Source: Thiothrix nivea DSM 5205 (GTDB lineage Bacteria > Pseudomonadota > Gammaproteobacteria > Thiotrichales > Thiotrichaceae). Taken from it: a DNA stretch of 64,000 nt. The stretch is from positions 4,324,693 through 4,388,692 of the forward strand of contig NZ_JH651384.1 in the NCBI RefSeq assembly GCF_000260135.1, written 5' to 3'. The position numbers and the translations under genes are program-made. The notes beneath the pieces are model-generated. The model made no database searches, was not told where the DNA came from, and worked only from the letters and a program-made list of their open reading frames with translations. Below, piece by piece: positions 57,454-64,000 of this stretch. The number at the start of each line of letters is the position of its first letter. The stretch's first letter is position 1.

Positions 57454-57657
57454 ATGAAATCAATTAACTTGCCATCCCCAGGCATGAACAATACGGCCGG
57501 TATCGTCGCTATCGGCGCAGCCAGTGGCGCACTTGCCGGTTTTGTCGGCTTGGCTGCTTACGGGGTGTTGGCGGGCAAAGGGGCTGTCGCCGCATGGGCG
57601 GTAAAAACAGCGGCGGGCACTGCCAGCGGTTCCATGAAAGCAGGATTTTTTATATAG
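57454..57657 (+). CDS. Small glycine-rich membrane protein
   Basis: A 67-residue protein with one long hydrophobic, Gly/Ala-rich region (GIVAIGAASGALAGFVGLAA then YGVLAGKGAVAAWAVKTAAG) that could span the membrane once or twice as a hairpin. It starts 18 bp after the second regulator gene, with AAAGGAA before the ATG, so it is probably co-transcribed. I recognise no family; glycine zippers suggest self-assembly in the membrane. Confidence 0.65.
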   Translation: MKSINLPSPGMNNTAGIVAIGAASGALAGFVGLAAYGVLAGKGAVAAWAVKTAAGTASGSMKAGFFI

Positions 57658-57664
57658 ATAAAAT

Positions 57665-58390
57665 CTAATAAATCTTTATTGGATTGTCACTTCCTGAATT
57701 GTAAAGAAATGTTAAGCTGCTGATAAAACGGGCATTTATTTTTTCTATCCCGACAGATAGGTGGTGTTGGCCAATGATATGAGTATCGAATTGCCATTTC
57801 TCCTGTGGGTTTGACTCTGGCGTTTCGGTATGTAGCCGCCATTCCAGCTTTGTATCCTGGGTAAAAGTGAACTCTTGCAGGGGAATGGACAAGCCCATGC
57901 CTCTGGCCTTGATATAAGCCTCTTTCAGTGTCCAGTAGGTGAAAAAACGTTGCTCTTTCCGGGTGGGGTCTCTGATTGACAGCACGTCATGGGCTTCCAG
58001 CGGCGAAAGCGCGTAACGGCATAATGCATCCAGGCCGGTTAACGGTTTGTGTTTTTCCACATCCACGCCGATAGTACCCGCATAACTGACCGCGCAGGCA
58101 ATCATTCCTTGAGTGTGCGAAAGGTTGAATTGCAGGTGTTCGTAGCCGGGGGTGGCAATAAACGGTTTGCCATAGGCATTGGTTCTGAACTGCCAGTCGG
58201 CGGGGGCAATGGGGGCGTGTTTGCTGAGCGTCCGGCGCATGAACAGGTGTGCGGCAATATACAACTCCCGATCCTGAGGGAACTTGAAAGCGTCGGCGCG
58301 GGAGCGTTCTGCGTTATCCAGTATTGCCGTTCCCGGGGTTTTTACCTGTTCAGGGCGGGTAATGTAGAGGTGGGTGGGTTCAAATGGCAT
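57665..58390 (-). CDS. Sfp-type 4'-phosphopantetheinyl transferase
   Basis: A 241-residue transferase that would attach the phosphopantetheine arm of CoA to carrier proteins. The Sfp motifs are present: FNLSHTQGMIACAVS, IGVDVEKHKPL (metal Asp and Glu) and FFTYWTLKEAYIKARGMGLS. No carrier protein, PKS or NRPS gene is in the window. An IS1595-family element now ends 10 bp upstream of the ATG; before that insertion the start overlapped the stop of the small membrane protein gene (TAATG). The present upstream sequence has no clear ribosome binding site, so expression is uncertain. Confidence 0.88.
   Translation of the reverse strand: MPFEPTHLYITRPEQVKTPGTAILDNAERSRADAFKFPQDRELYIAAHLFMRRTLSKHAPIAPADWQFRTNAYGKPFIATPGYEHLQFNLSHTQGMIACAVSYAGTIGVDVEKHKPLTGLDALCRYALSPLEAHDVLSIRDPTRKEQRFFTYWTLKEAYIKARGMGLSIPLQEFTFTQDTKLEWRLHTETPESNPQEKWQFDTHIIGQHHLSVGIEKINARFISSLTFLYNSGSDNPIKIY
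57700..57725 (+). promoter_or_regulatory. Motif-like sequence at the end of the PPTase gene
   Basis: TGTAAAGAAA (57700) and TGTTAAGCTG (57710) match the first two half-sites of the regulon motif, but the third is CTGATA. It lies within the last codons of the phosphopantetheinyl transferase gene, facing no gene on the plus strand. It may be a relic or a chance match. Confidence 0.25.
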
Positions 58391-58399
58391 TATTTCTGA

Positions 58400-59456
58400 G
58401 GCTCAATATGCGTTTCAGGGTCTTATCCCAACAGCAGCGAAAGCAAGGACTGTAAGGCAGCTTGCCCCCGTTTCCTGATGTTGTGAAGAGACTCGAAGAA
58501 TGCAAGGTAACACGGTAGCTTTTCTTGTGAGATCCCCCGATGAGGTCGTAACCATGAGCGTAACAGTGACCAAAAACCTTCCATCGTATTGACGTGGACT
58601 TCATGGAAACCGTCACCATCTTCGTCACGGGCATATTCGCCTGCGCCATGGTTGACGGTTTTGTGGGCATAGCCCCATTCTTCCAATCGGCTGTAAATGT
58701 TGTACTCATCGGTGTAGACCAGCGTGCCTGCTGCCACCGTTTCCACAATCAACGGCTTGATCGTCGTCTGTTTCACATTCGCCAGCATACGGATCACGAC
58801 CTCCCCGGAACGCTGGATCATGCCGAAAATGGGTGGTTTGTCCTTTTCCAGTGTCCCACGCCCCGGCGCACCTTTCAGGGCGCGGCGGCGACCTTCACGC
58901 CCAGCATCCGCGACGGCTTCGGGGTTTCCCTTGTGTCCAGCCTTGACATAAACCTCATCAAATTCAACATTCCCAAACAGGTTTACTGGCGTTTTTTTTC
59001 TCGACACCACGCCGTAACTGTTCCGTCATCGCCTGAACATCATCCTTGTTCAACCCCAATTCGCGGGCGATTTGTTGGTTGGACAGGTTCAACGACATCA
59101 GGTACAGGCACAACACCCACACCTTCAGCGGCTGGTGGTGGCCTTCAAACACCGTTCCCGTCAGGTCATCAAAACGCTTTTGGCAATCCTTACACTGGTA
59201 ACGCTGGCGTTCCTGCTGGGTGTCATCCTTGCCTCGACGGATAGTGTCCTGTGAACCGCAGTGCGGACAAATCACCCCATTAGGCCAACGCACGGAACGG
59301 ACTTGCTCGAAACAGGCGGCATCACTGGTCAGGCTGGAAATACTGATGAGCGAGGTCATAAAGCCTCTCCTTGGCTATCGGAAATGACTAACTTTACCGC
59401 TATCCATCACGTTTGCAATGCCGGGGAAAACAAGACCCTGAAACGCATATTGAGCC
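58400..59456 (-). mobile_element. IS1595-family insertion sequence
   Basis: A 1057-bp element with perfect 25-bp inverted repeats (58400-58424 and 59432-59456; ends GGCTCAATATGCG) and a perfect 8-bp target duplication ATTTCTGA (58392-58399 and 59457-59464). Both the repeat type and the 8-bp duplication fit the IS1595 family. The perfect ends indicate a recent insertion. It separates the small membrane protein gene from the phosphopantetheinyl transferase gene. Confidence 0.95.
58423..59359 (-). CDS. IS1595-type transposase in two frames
   Basis: The first frame (59359-58964) holds an N-terminal zinc ribbon (CPHCGSQDTI and CKDCQKRF) and helix-turn-helix. The second (to 58423) holds the DDE domain (NVEFDEVYV, YTDEYNIYS, HEVHVNTMEGFWSLLRSW). 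They meet at an A8 run (58992-58999, T on the plus strand) and need a +1 shift there. Either one A is missing or extra, or slippage at the run joins them. About 311 residues in total. Given the intact ends, slippage is possible but unproven. Confidence 0.85.
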
Positions 59457-59613
59457 ATTTCTGAATACTTATGACAGAAGTGGGTTGAGCCGGGTTTTCG
59501 ATGTATCGCGCCACCCAAGTGATGAGGCTGGTCAAAAGGATGATGCCCAGTAAAATCACTCCCGCAATATGCAAAAAGCCTGTTTTCTGTTGTGGGGGGG
59601 TCTTGTCGTCCAT
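59407..59613 (-). CDS. Small single-pass membrane protein, tail replaced by IS
   Basis: A 68-codon frame with one transmembrane helix (HIAGVILLGIILLTSLITWV). The last 16 codons come from the IS1595 element. Without the insertion the gene would end ...SVISIQK with a TAA that overlaps the ATG of the phosphopantetheinyl transferase gene (TAATG), giving 52 residues. Promoter site 5 (59669-59694) precedes it. I recognise no family. It was the first gene of a two-gene operon. Confidence 0.7.
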   Translation of the reverse strand: MDDKTPPQQKTGFLHIAGVILLGIILLTSLITWVARYIENPAQPTSVISIQKWLNMRFRVLFSPALQT

Positions 59614-59644
59614 GTCAGTTGTGCGAATTTTAACAAAATTCAGA

Positions 59645-59694
59645 GCTTAGTCCGAAACCGGGGCATCGAGAAGTCAACTTAACAATTCTTGACA
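59645..59694 (-). promoter_or_regulatory. Regulon promoter, site 5 (minus strand)
   Basis: Read on the minus strand from 59694: TGTCAAGAAT, TGTTAAGTTG and ACTTCT at 10-bp steps, then TAAGCT 45 bp from the motif start. It overlaps the last codons of the histidine decarboxylase gene and faces the small membrane protein gene at 59613. It is the most divergent of the five sites, but spacing and orientation agree. Confidence 0.55.
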
Positions 59695-60861
59695 TTGCCC
59701 CCTTGGCAAAAAACTACCCTTTTCGGTTTCTTCCTGGAAAAGTTCCCGCAAAAACTCCTTCAGCTTCTCTTTTGTGACATGCTGCATGCAAATGATATGC
59801 GACCACTCCCCTTGTGACAACAATCGCCAGCGGTTTACCAGCTCTGGGTTCGGTTTGCGCAATACAACAATGTTTGAACGCCCGTTGCGAAAGCATGGGT
59901 ATCCGTGAGCCTCTAATTGCTCTTGACACCATTCTGCTAGCGACAGGCAGTCCCGCGCCTCTTGTGCCAGACCTTCCTCCCCTAGTGAACGGATTCGATG
60001 CCACAAAAACAGCGGAGTGTGGCCGCTTCGTGAACCCGATACTGTTGTGTCAGGACTCTGGATGTATTCGGCCTCTTGTGTCAGTTGCGCGCTCAGGGTT
60101 CTGCGCGCAAGTACAAAACCGCAGGGCACGGGGCTGCCGATGAATTTGTACCCCGAAATCGCCAGACTCGCGATGGGTCGGTTGAAATTGATCTCTAGGG
60201 CGTCGTCGATGAAGGGTAGGTAGCCTCCAAACAAAGCCGCATCGACATGGATATGAAAGTCGTTAATCCGGTGTTTGTCAAGAATCGACTCGATTCGCGC
60301 CAGATCGTCGATGGCTCCTTTCATGGTTGTGCCACAGTTTAGGTTCACGATCACCGGGTATCGGGTTCGAGCCTGAACAGCGTGATCCAGCGCCTCGTAA
60401 TCGATCTCGCCTCGCGGGGAAGAGGGAATCTCAACAGCTTCCAAACCGAGGATACGTGCATTCTTCGGTATCGAGTAGTGACTATCAACCGAGTAGTACA
60501 AAACGGCGTCCGGAAACCGTTCGCGGGCGAGCCACAAGCCGTAGAGATTGCCTTCAGTGCTGCCTGAGGTGAAATACCCCCACAAGTCCGCTTCATCTAG
60601 GGCGTAATGCTTGCCGAAAAACCGCAGGACTTCCCGCTCAAATTCATGTGAAACCAGCCCGTTTGCGCGCTCGACAAAGGGGTCGCCGACGTTGTTAAGG
60701 AAAACGTTGCCCAGCAGGCTGATAATCTGGCTATGATCCGCCGCGAGATTGACGGGGGTGCCAATTGAGGTCTCAGCCCGTTCCAGGATCGTGTGCCGGA
60801 GCCGTTCCAGCTCGGTTGTGATGTTATCTGAAATCATTGCAGTCCACGGGTAAGTAAGCAC
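59674..60861 (-). CDS. hdc: PLP-dependent histidine decarboxylase
   Basis: About 395 residues of the group II PLP decarboxylase type, closest in look to enterobacterial histidine decarboxylase: LWGYFTSGSTEGNLYGLWLA, LYYSVDSHYSIPKNARIL, FHIHVDAALFGGYLPFIDDA and the PLP lysine in SGYKFIGSPVPCG. It would make histamine, although related amino acids are possible. It overlaps the stop of the methyltransferase-like gene region closely (60862 to 60861), so the start may be ATG 60861 or 60837 (MISDNI). It is the last gene of a three-gene operon with the sulfotransferase-EgtD fusion. Confidence 0.85.
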   Translation of the reverse strand: MLTYPWTAMISDNITTELERLRHTILERAETSIGTPVNLAADHSQIISLLGNVFLNNVGDPFVERANGLVSHEFEREVLRFFGKHYALDEADLWGYFTSGSTEGNLYGLWLARERFPDAVLYYSVDSHYSIPKNARILGLEAVEIPSSPRGEIDYEALDHAVQARTRYPVIVNLNCGTTMKGAIDDLARIESILDKHRINDFHIHVDAALFGGYLPFIDDALEINFNRPIASLAISGYKFIGSPVPCGFVLARRTLSAQLTQEAEYIQSPDTTVSGSRSGHTPLFLWHRIRSLGEEGLAQEARDCLSLAEWCQEQLEAHGYPCFRNGRSNIVVLRKPNPELVNRWRLLSQGEWSHIICMQHVTKEKLKEFLRELFQEETEKGSFLPRGQCQELLS

Positions 60862-61896
60862 TCAGGCGTTCTGGGTTTGCAGCCGCCCGAATGCCGGTGT
60901 TGGCCCAGCATTCATGCCAAGGAGTACCAGTGGCAAGGTTTCAAAGCAGAACTCCGGTTCCATGCAGGGTGGGAGCATGTTTTCCAGCAGCAGCCGGATA
61001 CGCGATTCGTTGTTGCTGGCGACGATATGATAGAAATTAGTGCTGTTGCCGAAGACAACGGCATGTTCGAAGAACTGCGCCAATGCCTGTTGCAGCGCCT
61101 TCATCGTGAGTTGGCCTGCTACCATGTGGTCAACGACACCACGGCGTTTTTCTTCGATATCCTGCTTTGAAAAATAGCGTGCCTTGAAATCCCAGTCTTT
61201 TTTGTCCTCGCGCCGCTGGAATTCTGCGAAGTCTTCCTGATTGAGTTTCTCTGACAGTATCATCATGCCATCTTCCTTCAGCATCCTGAGGACAAAGGCA
61301 AATTGTTTTGCCCTTTCATTGCTGAACATCTGGAAACACTCATGTTCAAAGATGAAATCGAAGCCATCATGATACTCGGCGAGCCGGGTTTCCGAGCGGA
61401 TTTTCCCGGGCGTGTTGTCCAGAAACGAGCCGAGCAGAAAGTGTGCGTGGGCAGGCGCGCCAAGGTGGTAGAAGGCTTTTTCGTTGGAAGGTTCTATAGC
61501 GCCTGTCAGCGTGCTGAAGCGGCTGCCGGGGAAGTCGGCCAGTGTCCGCGCAAAGGTGCCTTCGGCATTGGAGATGTTGTACATCTTCAACCGTTCTCCC
61601 GGCTGGGCAACGGCTTTGCCAAACTCGATCAGTGCAGCCCCCAGGCGACATTCGTTTTCCAGCATAAATGGGATGCTGGGAAGAAAGTGGCGGCTGAAGG
61701 AACAAATTCGCCGTTCGTATTCGTCACAGAATTGTTCGGTGAGTTTGTCGCCGAAAAACAGGCTGCGGTCGGCTTTCACGTCACGATCCGGCATACCGCT
61801 TTCTCCCCGCGTCACACCCTGGAAGAACCCTGACAGGACGGTGAGTCGGGGGCCGTGCTTGTTACGTTGGATGAAGTCATCGAAATCGTCACTCAT
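60862..61896 (-). CDS. SAM-methyltransferase-like protein
   Basis: A 344-residue protein that probably has a class I methyltransferase fold: an N-terminal helical part, then EGTFARTLADFPGSRFSTLT as the nucleotide region, FDFIFEHECFQMFSNERAKQ as motif IV-like, and VLRMLKEDGMMILSEKL as the next strand. The usual GXGXG is not obvious, so the call is tentative. It lies 3 bp after the fusion gene and directly before the decarboxylase gene, and must act in the same pathway. No close family is recognised. Confidence 0.6.
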   Translation of the reverse strand: MSDDFDDFIQRNKHGPRLTVLSGFFQGVTRGESGMPDRDVKADRSLFFGDKLTEQFCDEYERRICSFSRHFLPSIPFMLENECRLGAALIEFGKAVAQPGERLKMYNISNAEGTFARTLADFPGSRFSTLTGAIEPSNEKAFYHLGAPAHAHFLLGSFLDNTPGKIRSETRLAEYHDGFDFIFEHECFQMFSNERAKQFAFVLRMLKEDGMMILSEKLNQEDFAEFQRREDKKDWDFKARYFSKQDIEEKRRGVVDHMVAGQLTMKALQQALAQFFEHAVVFGNSTNFYHIVASNNESRIRLLLENMLPPCMEPEFCFETLPLVLLGMNAGPTPAFGRLQTQNA

Positions 61897-61899
61897 CGT

Positions 61900-63786
61900 T
61901 CATGACTCCCTGGGTGAGAACAGATTCACGCTAAAGTTTGATGCATCATCAACCCATTGGTGGGCAAGGCGAAAGCCGCCAGTCTCGGCCAGGTGTTCGA
62001 TATCCGTGCGGTCGTACTTGAAGCTGGTGTGGGTATGGATGCGGCCACCGGCAGCCAGATCCAGCTCAACATCAATCGCTTCCACGCGTACCCGCTGGGC
62101 GCGGCCACACTCCAGGTAAGCGACGATGCAGCCCCGTTCCTCGTCATGGAAGCAGCGGCGCTGGAAGCTTTCCACGTCGAAGTTGCCGCCGAGTTCGCGG
62201 TTCACGCGCACCAGCAGATTGCGCGCAAAGGCGTTGTAGAGTTCCGTTTTCTCTCCGGTGCAGCCGTAGGCGACAAGCAGCTCATCAGGAGACTTCTTGA
62301 GGTCGATGCCGATAAGGAGGTAGTCGTCGGGTGAGAGTCGCCGCCGGATTTCGTTTCGTAACAACCAGCCGGCGTCTGCATAGCTCAGGTGCCCGATATC
62401 CGAACCCAGCCAGATCACCAGCTTTGGCTGTTTGATACGCTCGGAGAGAACACCCAGGCCGGTATAGTAGTCTGCGGCGACGCCCAGAATTTTCAGGTTG
62501 GGGTAATCATGCGCCAGCACTTCCACGCTCTCGCCGAGGAACTTGCGGGAAATGTCGATCGGTACATAGAGCGTATCGTCACCTTGCCTGGCGAGCAGGG
62601 CGTCGATCAGGTAGCGGGTCTTTGCTGAGCTGCCGCTGCCAAGCTCCACCAATGCGGTATTCTCATTAAGCTGGTCGATAATCTCCGGTGCATAGCGTTG
62701 CAGGATTTCATCTTCGGTGCGTGTCAGATAATACGTATCGCTGCGGGTCAGCTCCTCAAACAGGCGTGAGCCTTCAGCGTCATAGACGTATTTGTGTGAT
62801 ATTCGGGGTATTGCTTCGCTCAAGCTTTGTTTAACGTCTTCAGCGAACTGGCTACTTAGCTGGGATTGCAGCAGGTCGAGAATTTCCGGCGTATTCGTTT
62901 GCCGCGCAGCCGCCTGCCAGTTGGGATATAACTCAGGCCAAAGCAGCTCAAGCCCGGCTTCCTGTGTGCGTTTATCGAATACGGCAAGCAATTGCGCTGT
63001 TTGTTTCGGGGAAAAGTGGTGTTGCCAGTCACCAACCTGTCCCTTGCGTATGAAAGGGGTAGCGTCTGGGCGTGCGCTCGACCAGCGGCTTTGCTCCTTA
63101 CTCATTTCAGCAAAGCTGACGTGGTGCAGAATGCGTTGCAGCACCTCAGTATCCTGAACGTATTCGGAGTAGGGGAAGCCGAGGAAGTTGGCAATCGACT
63201 TAACCGCAGCTTCCGTATCAGCCAGCATGTTTTCGTAGGTCAGGAACAGCAGGTTTGGTTGTGTCCTGCGTGAGTGCCAGTCAAGCAGGTGGTCGAAATA
63301 GTTCCCCCAGTCCACTTCGCCGTTGATAAAGCAGTCGATGTAATCCGCGAAGCTGCCGTCGGCAAAATCGTAGTGTTGTGCAAAACCCTGGGTGTGGTAG
63401 TAAAAGGAAACCGCACAATCGAACGGGTTGCGGGCAATGTAGATGTATTTGGCATCGGCATGGTATGGTGTCAGCGAAAGGGGCAGGTGGGTCTTGATGA
63501 AACGGGGAGTGGGGAGAGCTGCAATGGCTTCAGCGCCCACTTCTTCCAAATGCGGGACATCCTTGTTGATGTTTTTGCCTGCTGGAATCGCCTGCCCCTG
63601 ATGGTGCAGCGTCCAGAGGATGTTCTGTGCCCAAGTAGTACCGCATTTCGGGTAAGTCACAATAAAGCAGTCTTCCGGCTGGGCTTCGTATCCCAGACCT
63701 GATTCAAAACTGTCACACGGGAAACTCTTTGGGATGCGTATGCCGCAACACAGTGTGTAATTTGGCTTTCGCTTCACATCGTTCAT
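61900..63786 (-). CDS. Sulfotransferase fused to EgtD-like methyltransferase
   Basis: 628 residues from ATG 63786, chosen because GGGAGAGGAG stands 7 bp upstream; an earlier ATG at 63924 lies within the promoter motif. Residues 1-290 are a PAPS-dependent SULT-type sulfotransferase: TYPKCGTTW (43-52), catalytic His100 in IKTHLP, 3'-phosphate site ARNPFDCAVSFYY, and RKGQVGDW near 250. Residues 312-628 resemble EgtD, which trimethylates histidine: HKYVYDAEGSRLFEELTRSD, ELGSGSSAKT, LIGIDLKKS. The EgtD residues for substrate are changed: the Asn of GN is His in GSDIGH, and the Glu of TEXS is His in HTHTSFK. The substrate is therefore probably not plain histidine. Confidence 0.85.
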   Translation of the reverse strand: MNDVKRKPNYTLCCGIRIPKSFPCDSFESGLGYEAQPEDCFIVTYPKCGTTWAQNILWTLHHQGQAIPAGKNINKDVPHLEEVGAEAIAALPTPRFIKTHLPLSLTPYHADAKYIYIARNPFDCAVSFYYHTQGFAQHYDFADGSFADYIDCFINGEVDWGNYFDHLLDWHSRRTQPNLLFLTYENMLADTEAAVKSIANFLGFPYSEYVQDTEVLQRILHHVSFAEMSKEQSRWSSARPDATPFIRKGQVGDWQHHFSPKQTAQLLAVFDKRTQEAGLELLWPELYPNWQAAARQTNTPEILDLLQSQLSSQFAEDVKQSLSEAIPRISHKYVYDAEGSRLFEELTRSDTYYLTRTEDEILQRYAPEIIDQLNENTALVELGSGSSAKTRYLIDALLARQGDDTLYVPIDISRKFLGESVEVLAHDYPNLKILGVAADYYTGLGVLSERIKQPKLVIWLGSDIGHLSYADAGWLLRNEIRRRLSPDDYLLIGIDLKKSPDELLVAYGCTGEKTELYNAFARNLLVRVNRELGGNFDVESFQRRCFHDEERGCIVAYLECGRAQRVRVEAIDVELDLAAGGRIHTHTSFKYDRTDIEHLAETGGFRLAHQWVDDASNFSVNLFSPRES

Positions 63787-63871
63787 TGGGTGCTCCTCTC
63801 CCTGGGGCTTCAGACACTCGCTCATTAACTGCTCTTTTTCTTCCAATAATTTGGCCAGAAGTACAGCAGCA

Positions 63872-63923
63872 AATCTATGCTGATACGCCTGTATCATGCA
63901 AGCGAATGCAACATTTTTTAACA
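63872..63923 (-). promoter_or_regulatory. Regulon promoter, site 4 (minus strand)
   Basis: On the minus strand from 63923: TGTTAAAAAA, TGTTGCATTC and GCTTGC at exact 10-bp steps, then a -10-like TAGATT 46 bp from the motif start. It faces the sulfotransferase-EgtD gene. It is back to back with site 3, 22 bp apart. Confidence 0.7.
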
Positions 63924-63945
63924 TTAAATTTCTTCAGGTCATATT

Positions 63946-63997
63946 TGTTAAGAAATGTTGCTTTTGCTTGCACGGCATGGCCTTGTAGGCATAATGG
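63946..63997 (+). promoter_or_regulatory. Regulon promoter, site 3
   Basis: TGTTAAGAAA (63946), TGTTGCTTTT (63956) and GCTTGC (63966), then TAATGG at 63992, 46 bp from the motif start. It faces out of the right edge, so another regulon gene probably starts just beyond the window. Confidence 0.68.
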
Positions 63998-64000
63998 CTT

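Noticed and set aside
61900-63924. Start of the sulfotransferase-EgtD gene at 63924
   Set aside because: The ATG lies inside promoter motif site 4, and a far better ribosome binding site precedes ATG 63786.

Overview
The window looks like a chromosome segment of a gammaproteobacterium, probably a Thiotrichales (Thiothrix-like) sulfur bacterium. That placement is inferred from the mix of genes (HflKC, Zwf-Gnd-Pgl-HemB, PanC-PanD, ModABC, DUF1703-type AAA proteins, TodS-type kinase), not from any marker gene. No rRNA, tRNA or CRISPR array was found.

Region 1 (about 1.5-28 kb) is for aromatic catabolism. A complete six-gene toluene/benzene monooxygenase operon (tmoABCDEF-like) is followed by a TodS/TmoS-type double sensor kinase, its TodT/TmoT-type regulator and an HpaI-type aldolase. 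About 11 kb further on lies the lower meta-cleavage pathway (dmpC-E-F-G-H-I order) plus a leuB-type dehydrogenase, divergent from a gntR-PIN-small protein operon. The catechol 2,3-dioxygenase that would join the two halves is not in the window. The gap holds two AAA ATPase genes and a large DUF4297-like nuclease/STAND-like ATPase gene, a candidate antiphage system. One of two near-identical ISAzo13-family elements has cut that gene in two. Removing the element and one copy of its 3-bp target repeat restores the reading frame exactly.

Region 2 (28-45.3 kb) is mainly housekeeping: modABC, panC, panD, a Sel1-repeat pair, a TrpD2-like protein, a GNAT plus cupin pair, hflKC, glgC, gnd-zwf-pgl and hemB.

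Region 3 (45.5-64 kb) is the most unusual part. A hybrid 7TMR-DISM sensor kinase, an OmpR-type regulator and an HPt protein form one operon, and a second paralogous regulator sits nearby. Around them are three proteins sharing one DUF697-like membrane domain (one fused to a TAXI-type periplasmic binding domain), a catalytically dead P-type-ATPase-like protein, a YtxH-like protein, small membrane proteins, a Sfp-type phosphopantetheinyl transferase, and an operon encoding a sulfotransferase-EgtD fusion, a methyltransferase-like protein and a histidine decarboxylase. I find one promoter motif at five places here: three half-sites at 10-bp spacing (TGTTAAGAAA, TGTTGCNNNN, GCTTSC), followed by a -10-like hexamer about 46 bp from the motif start. 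It lies ahead of genes of both the membrane and the biosynthetic set. I infer that one phosphorelay controls both, and propose this as the undescribed system. An IS1595-family element has landed at the start codon of the phosphopantetheinyl transferase gene.
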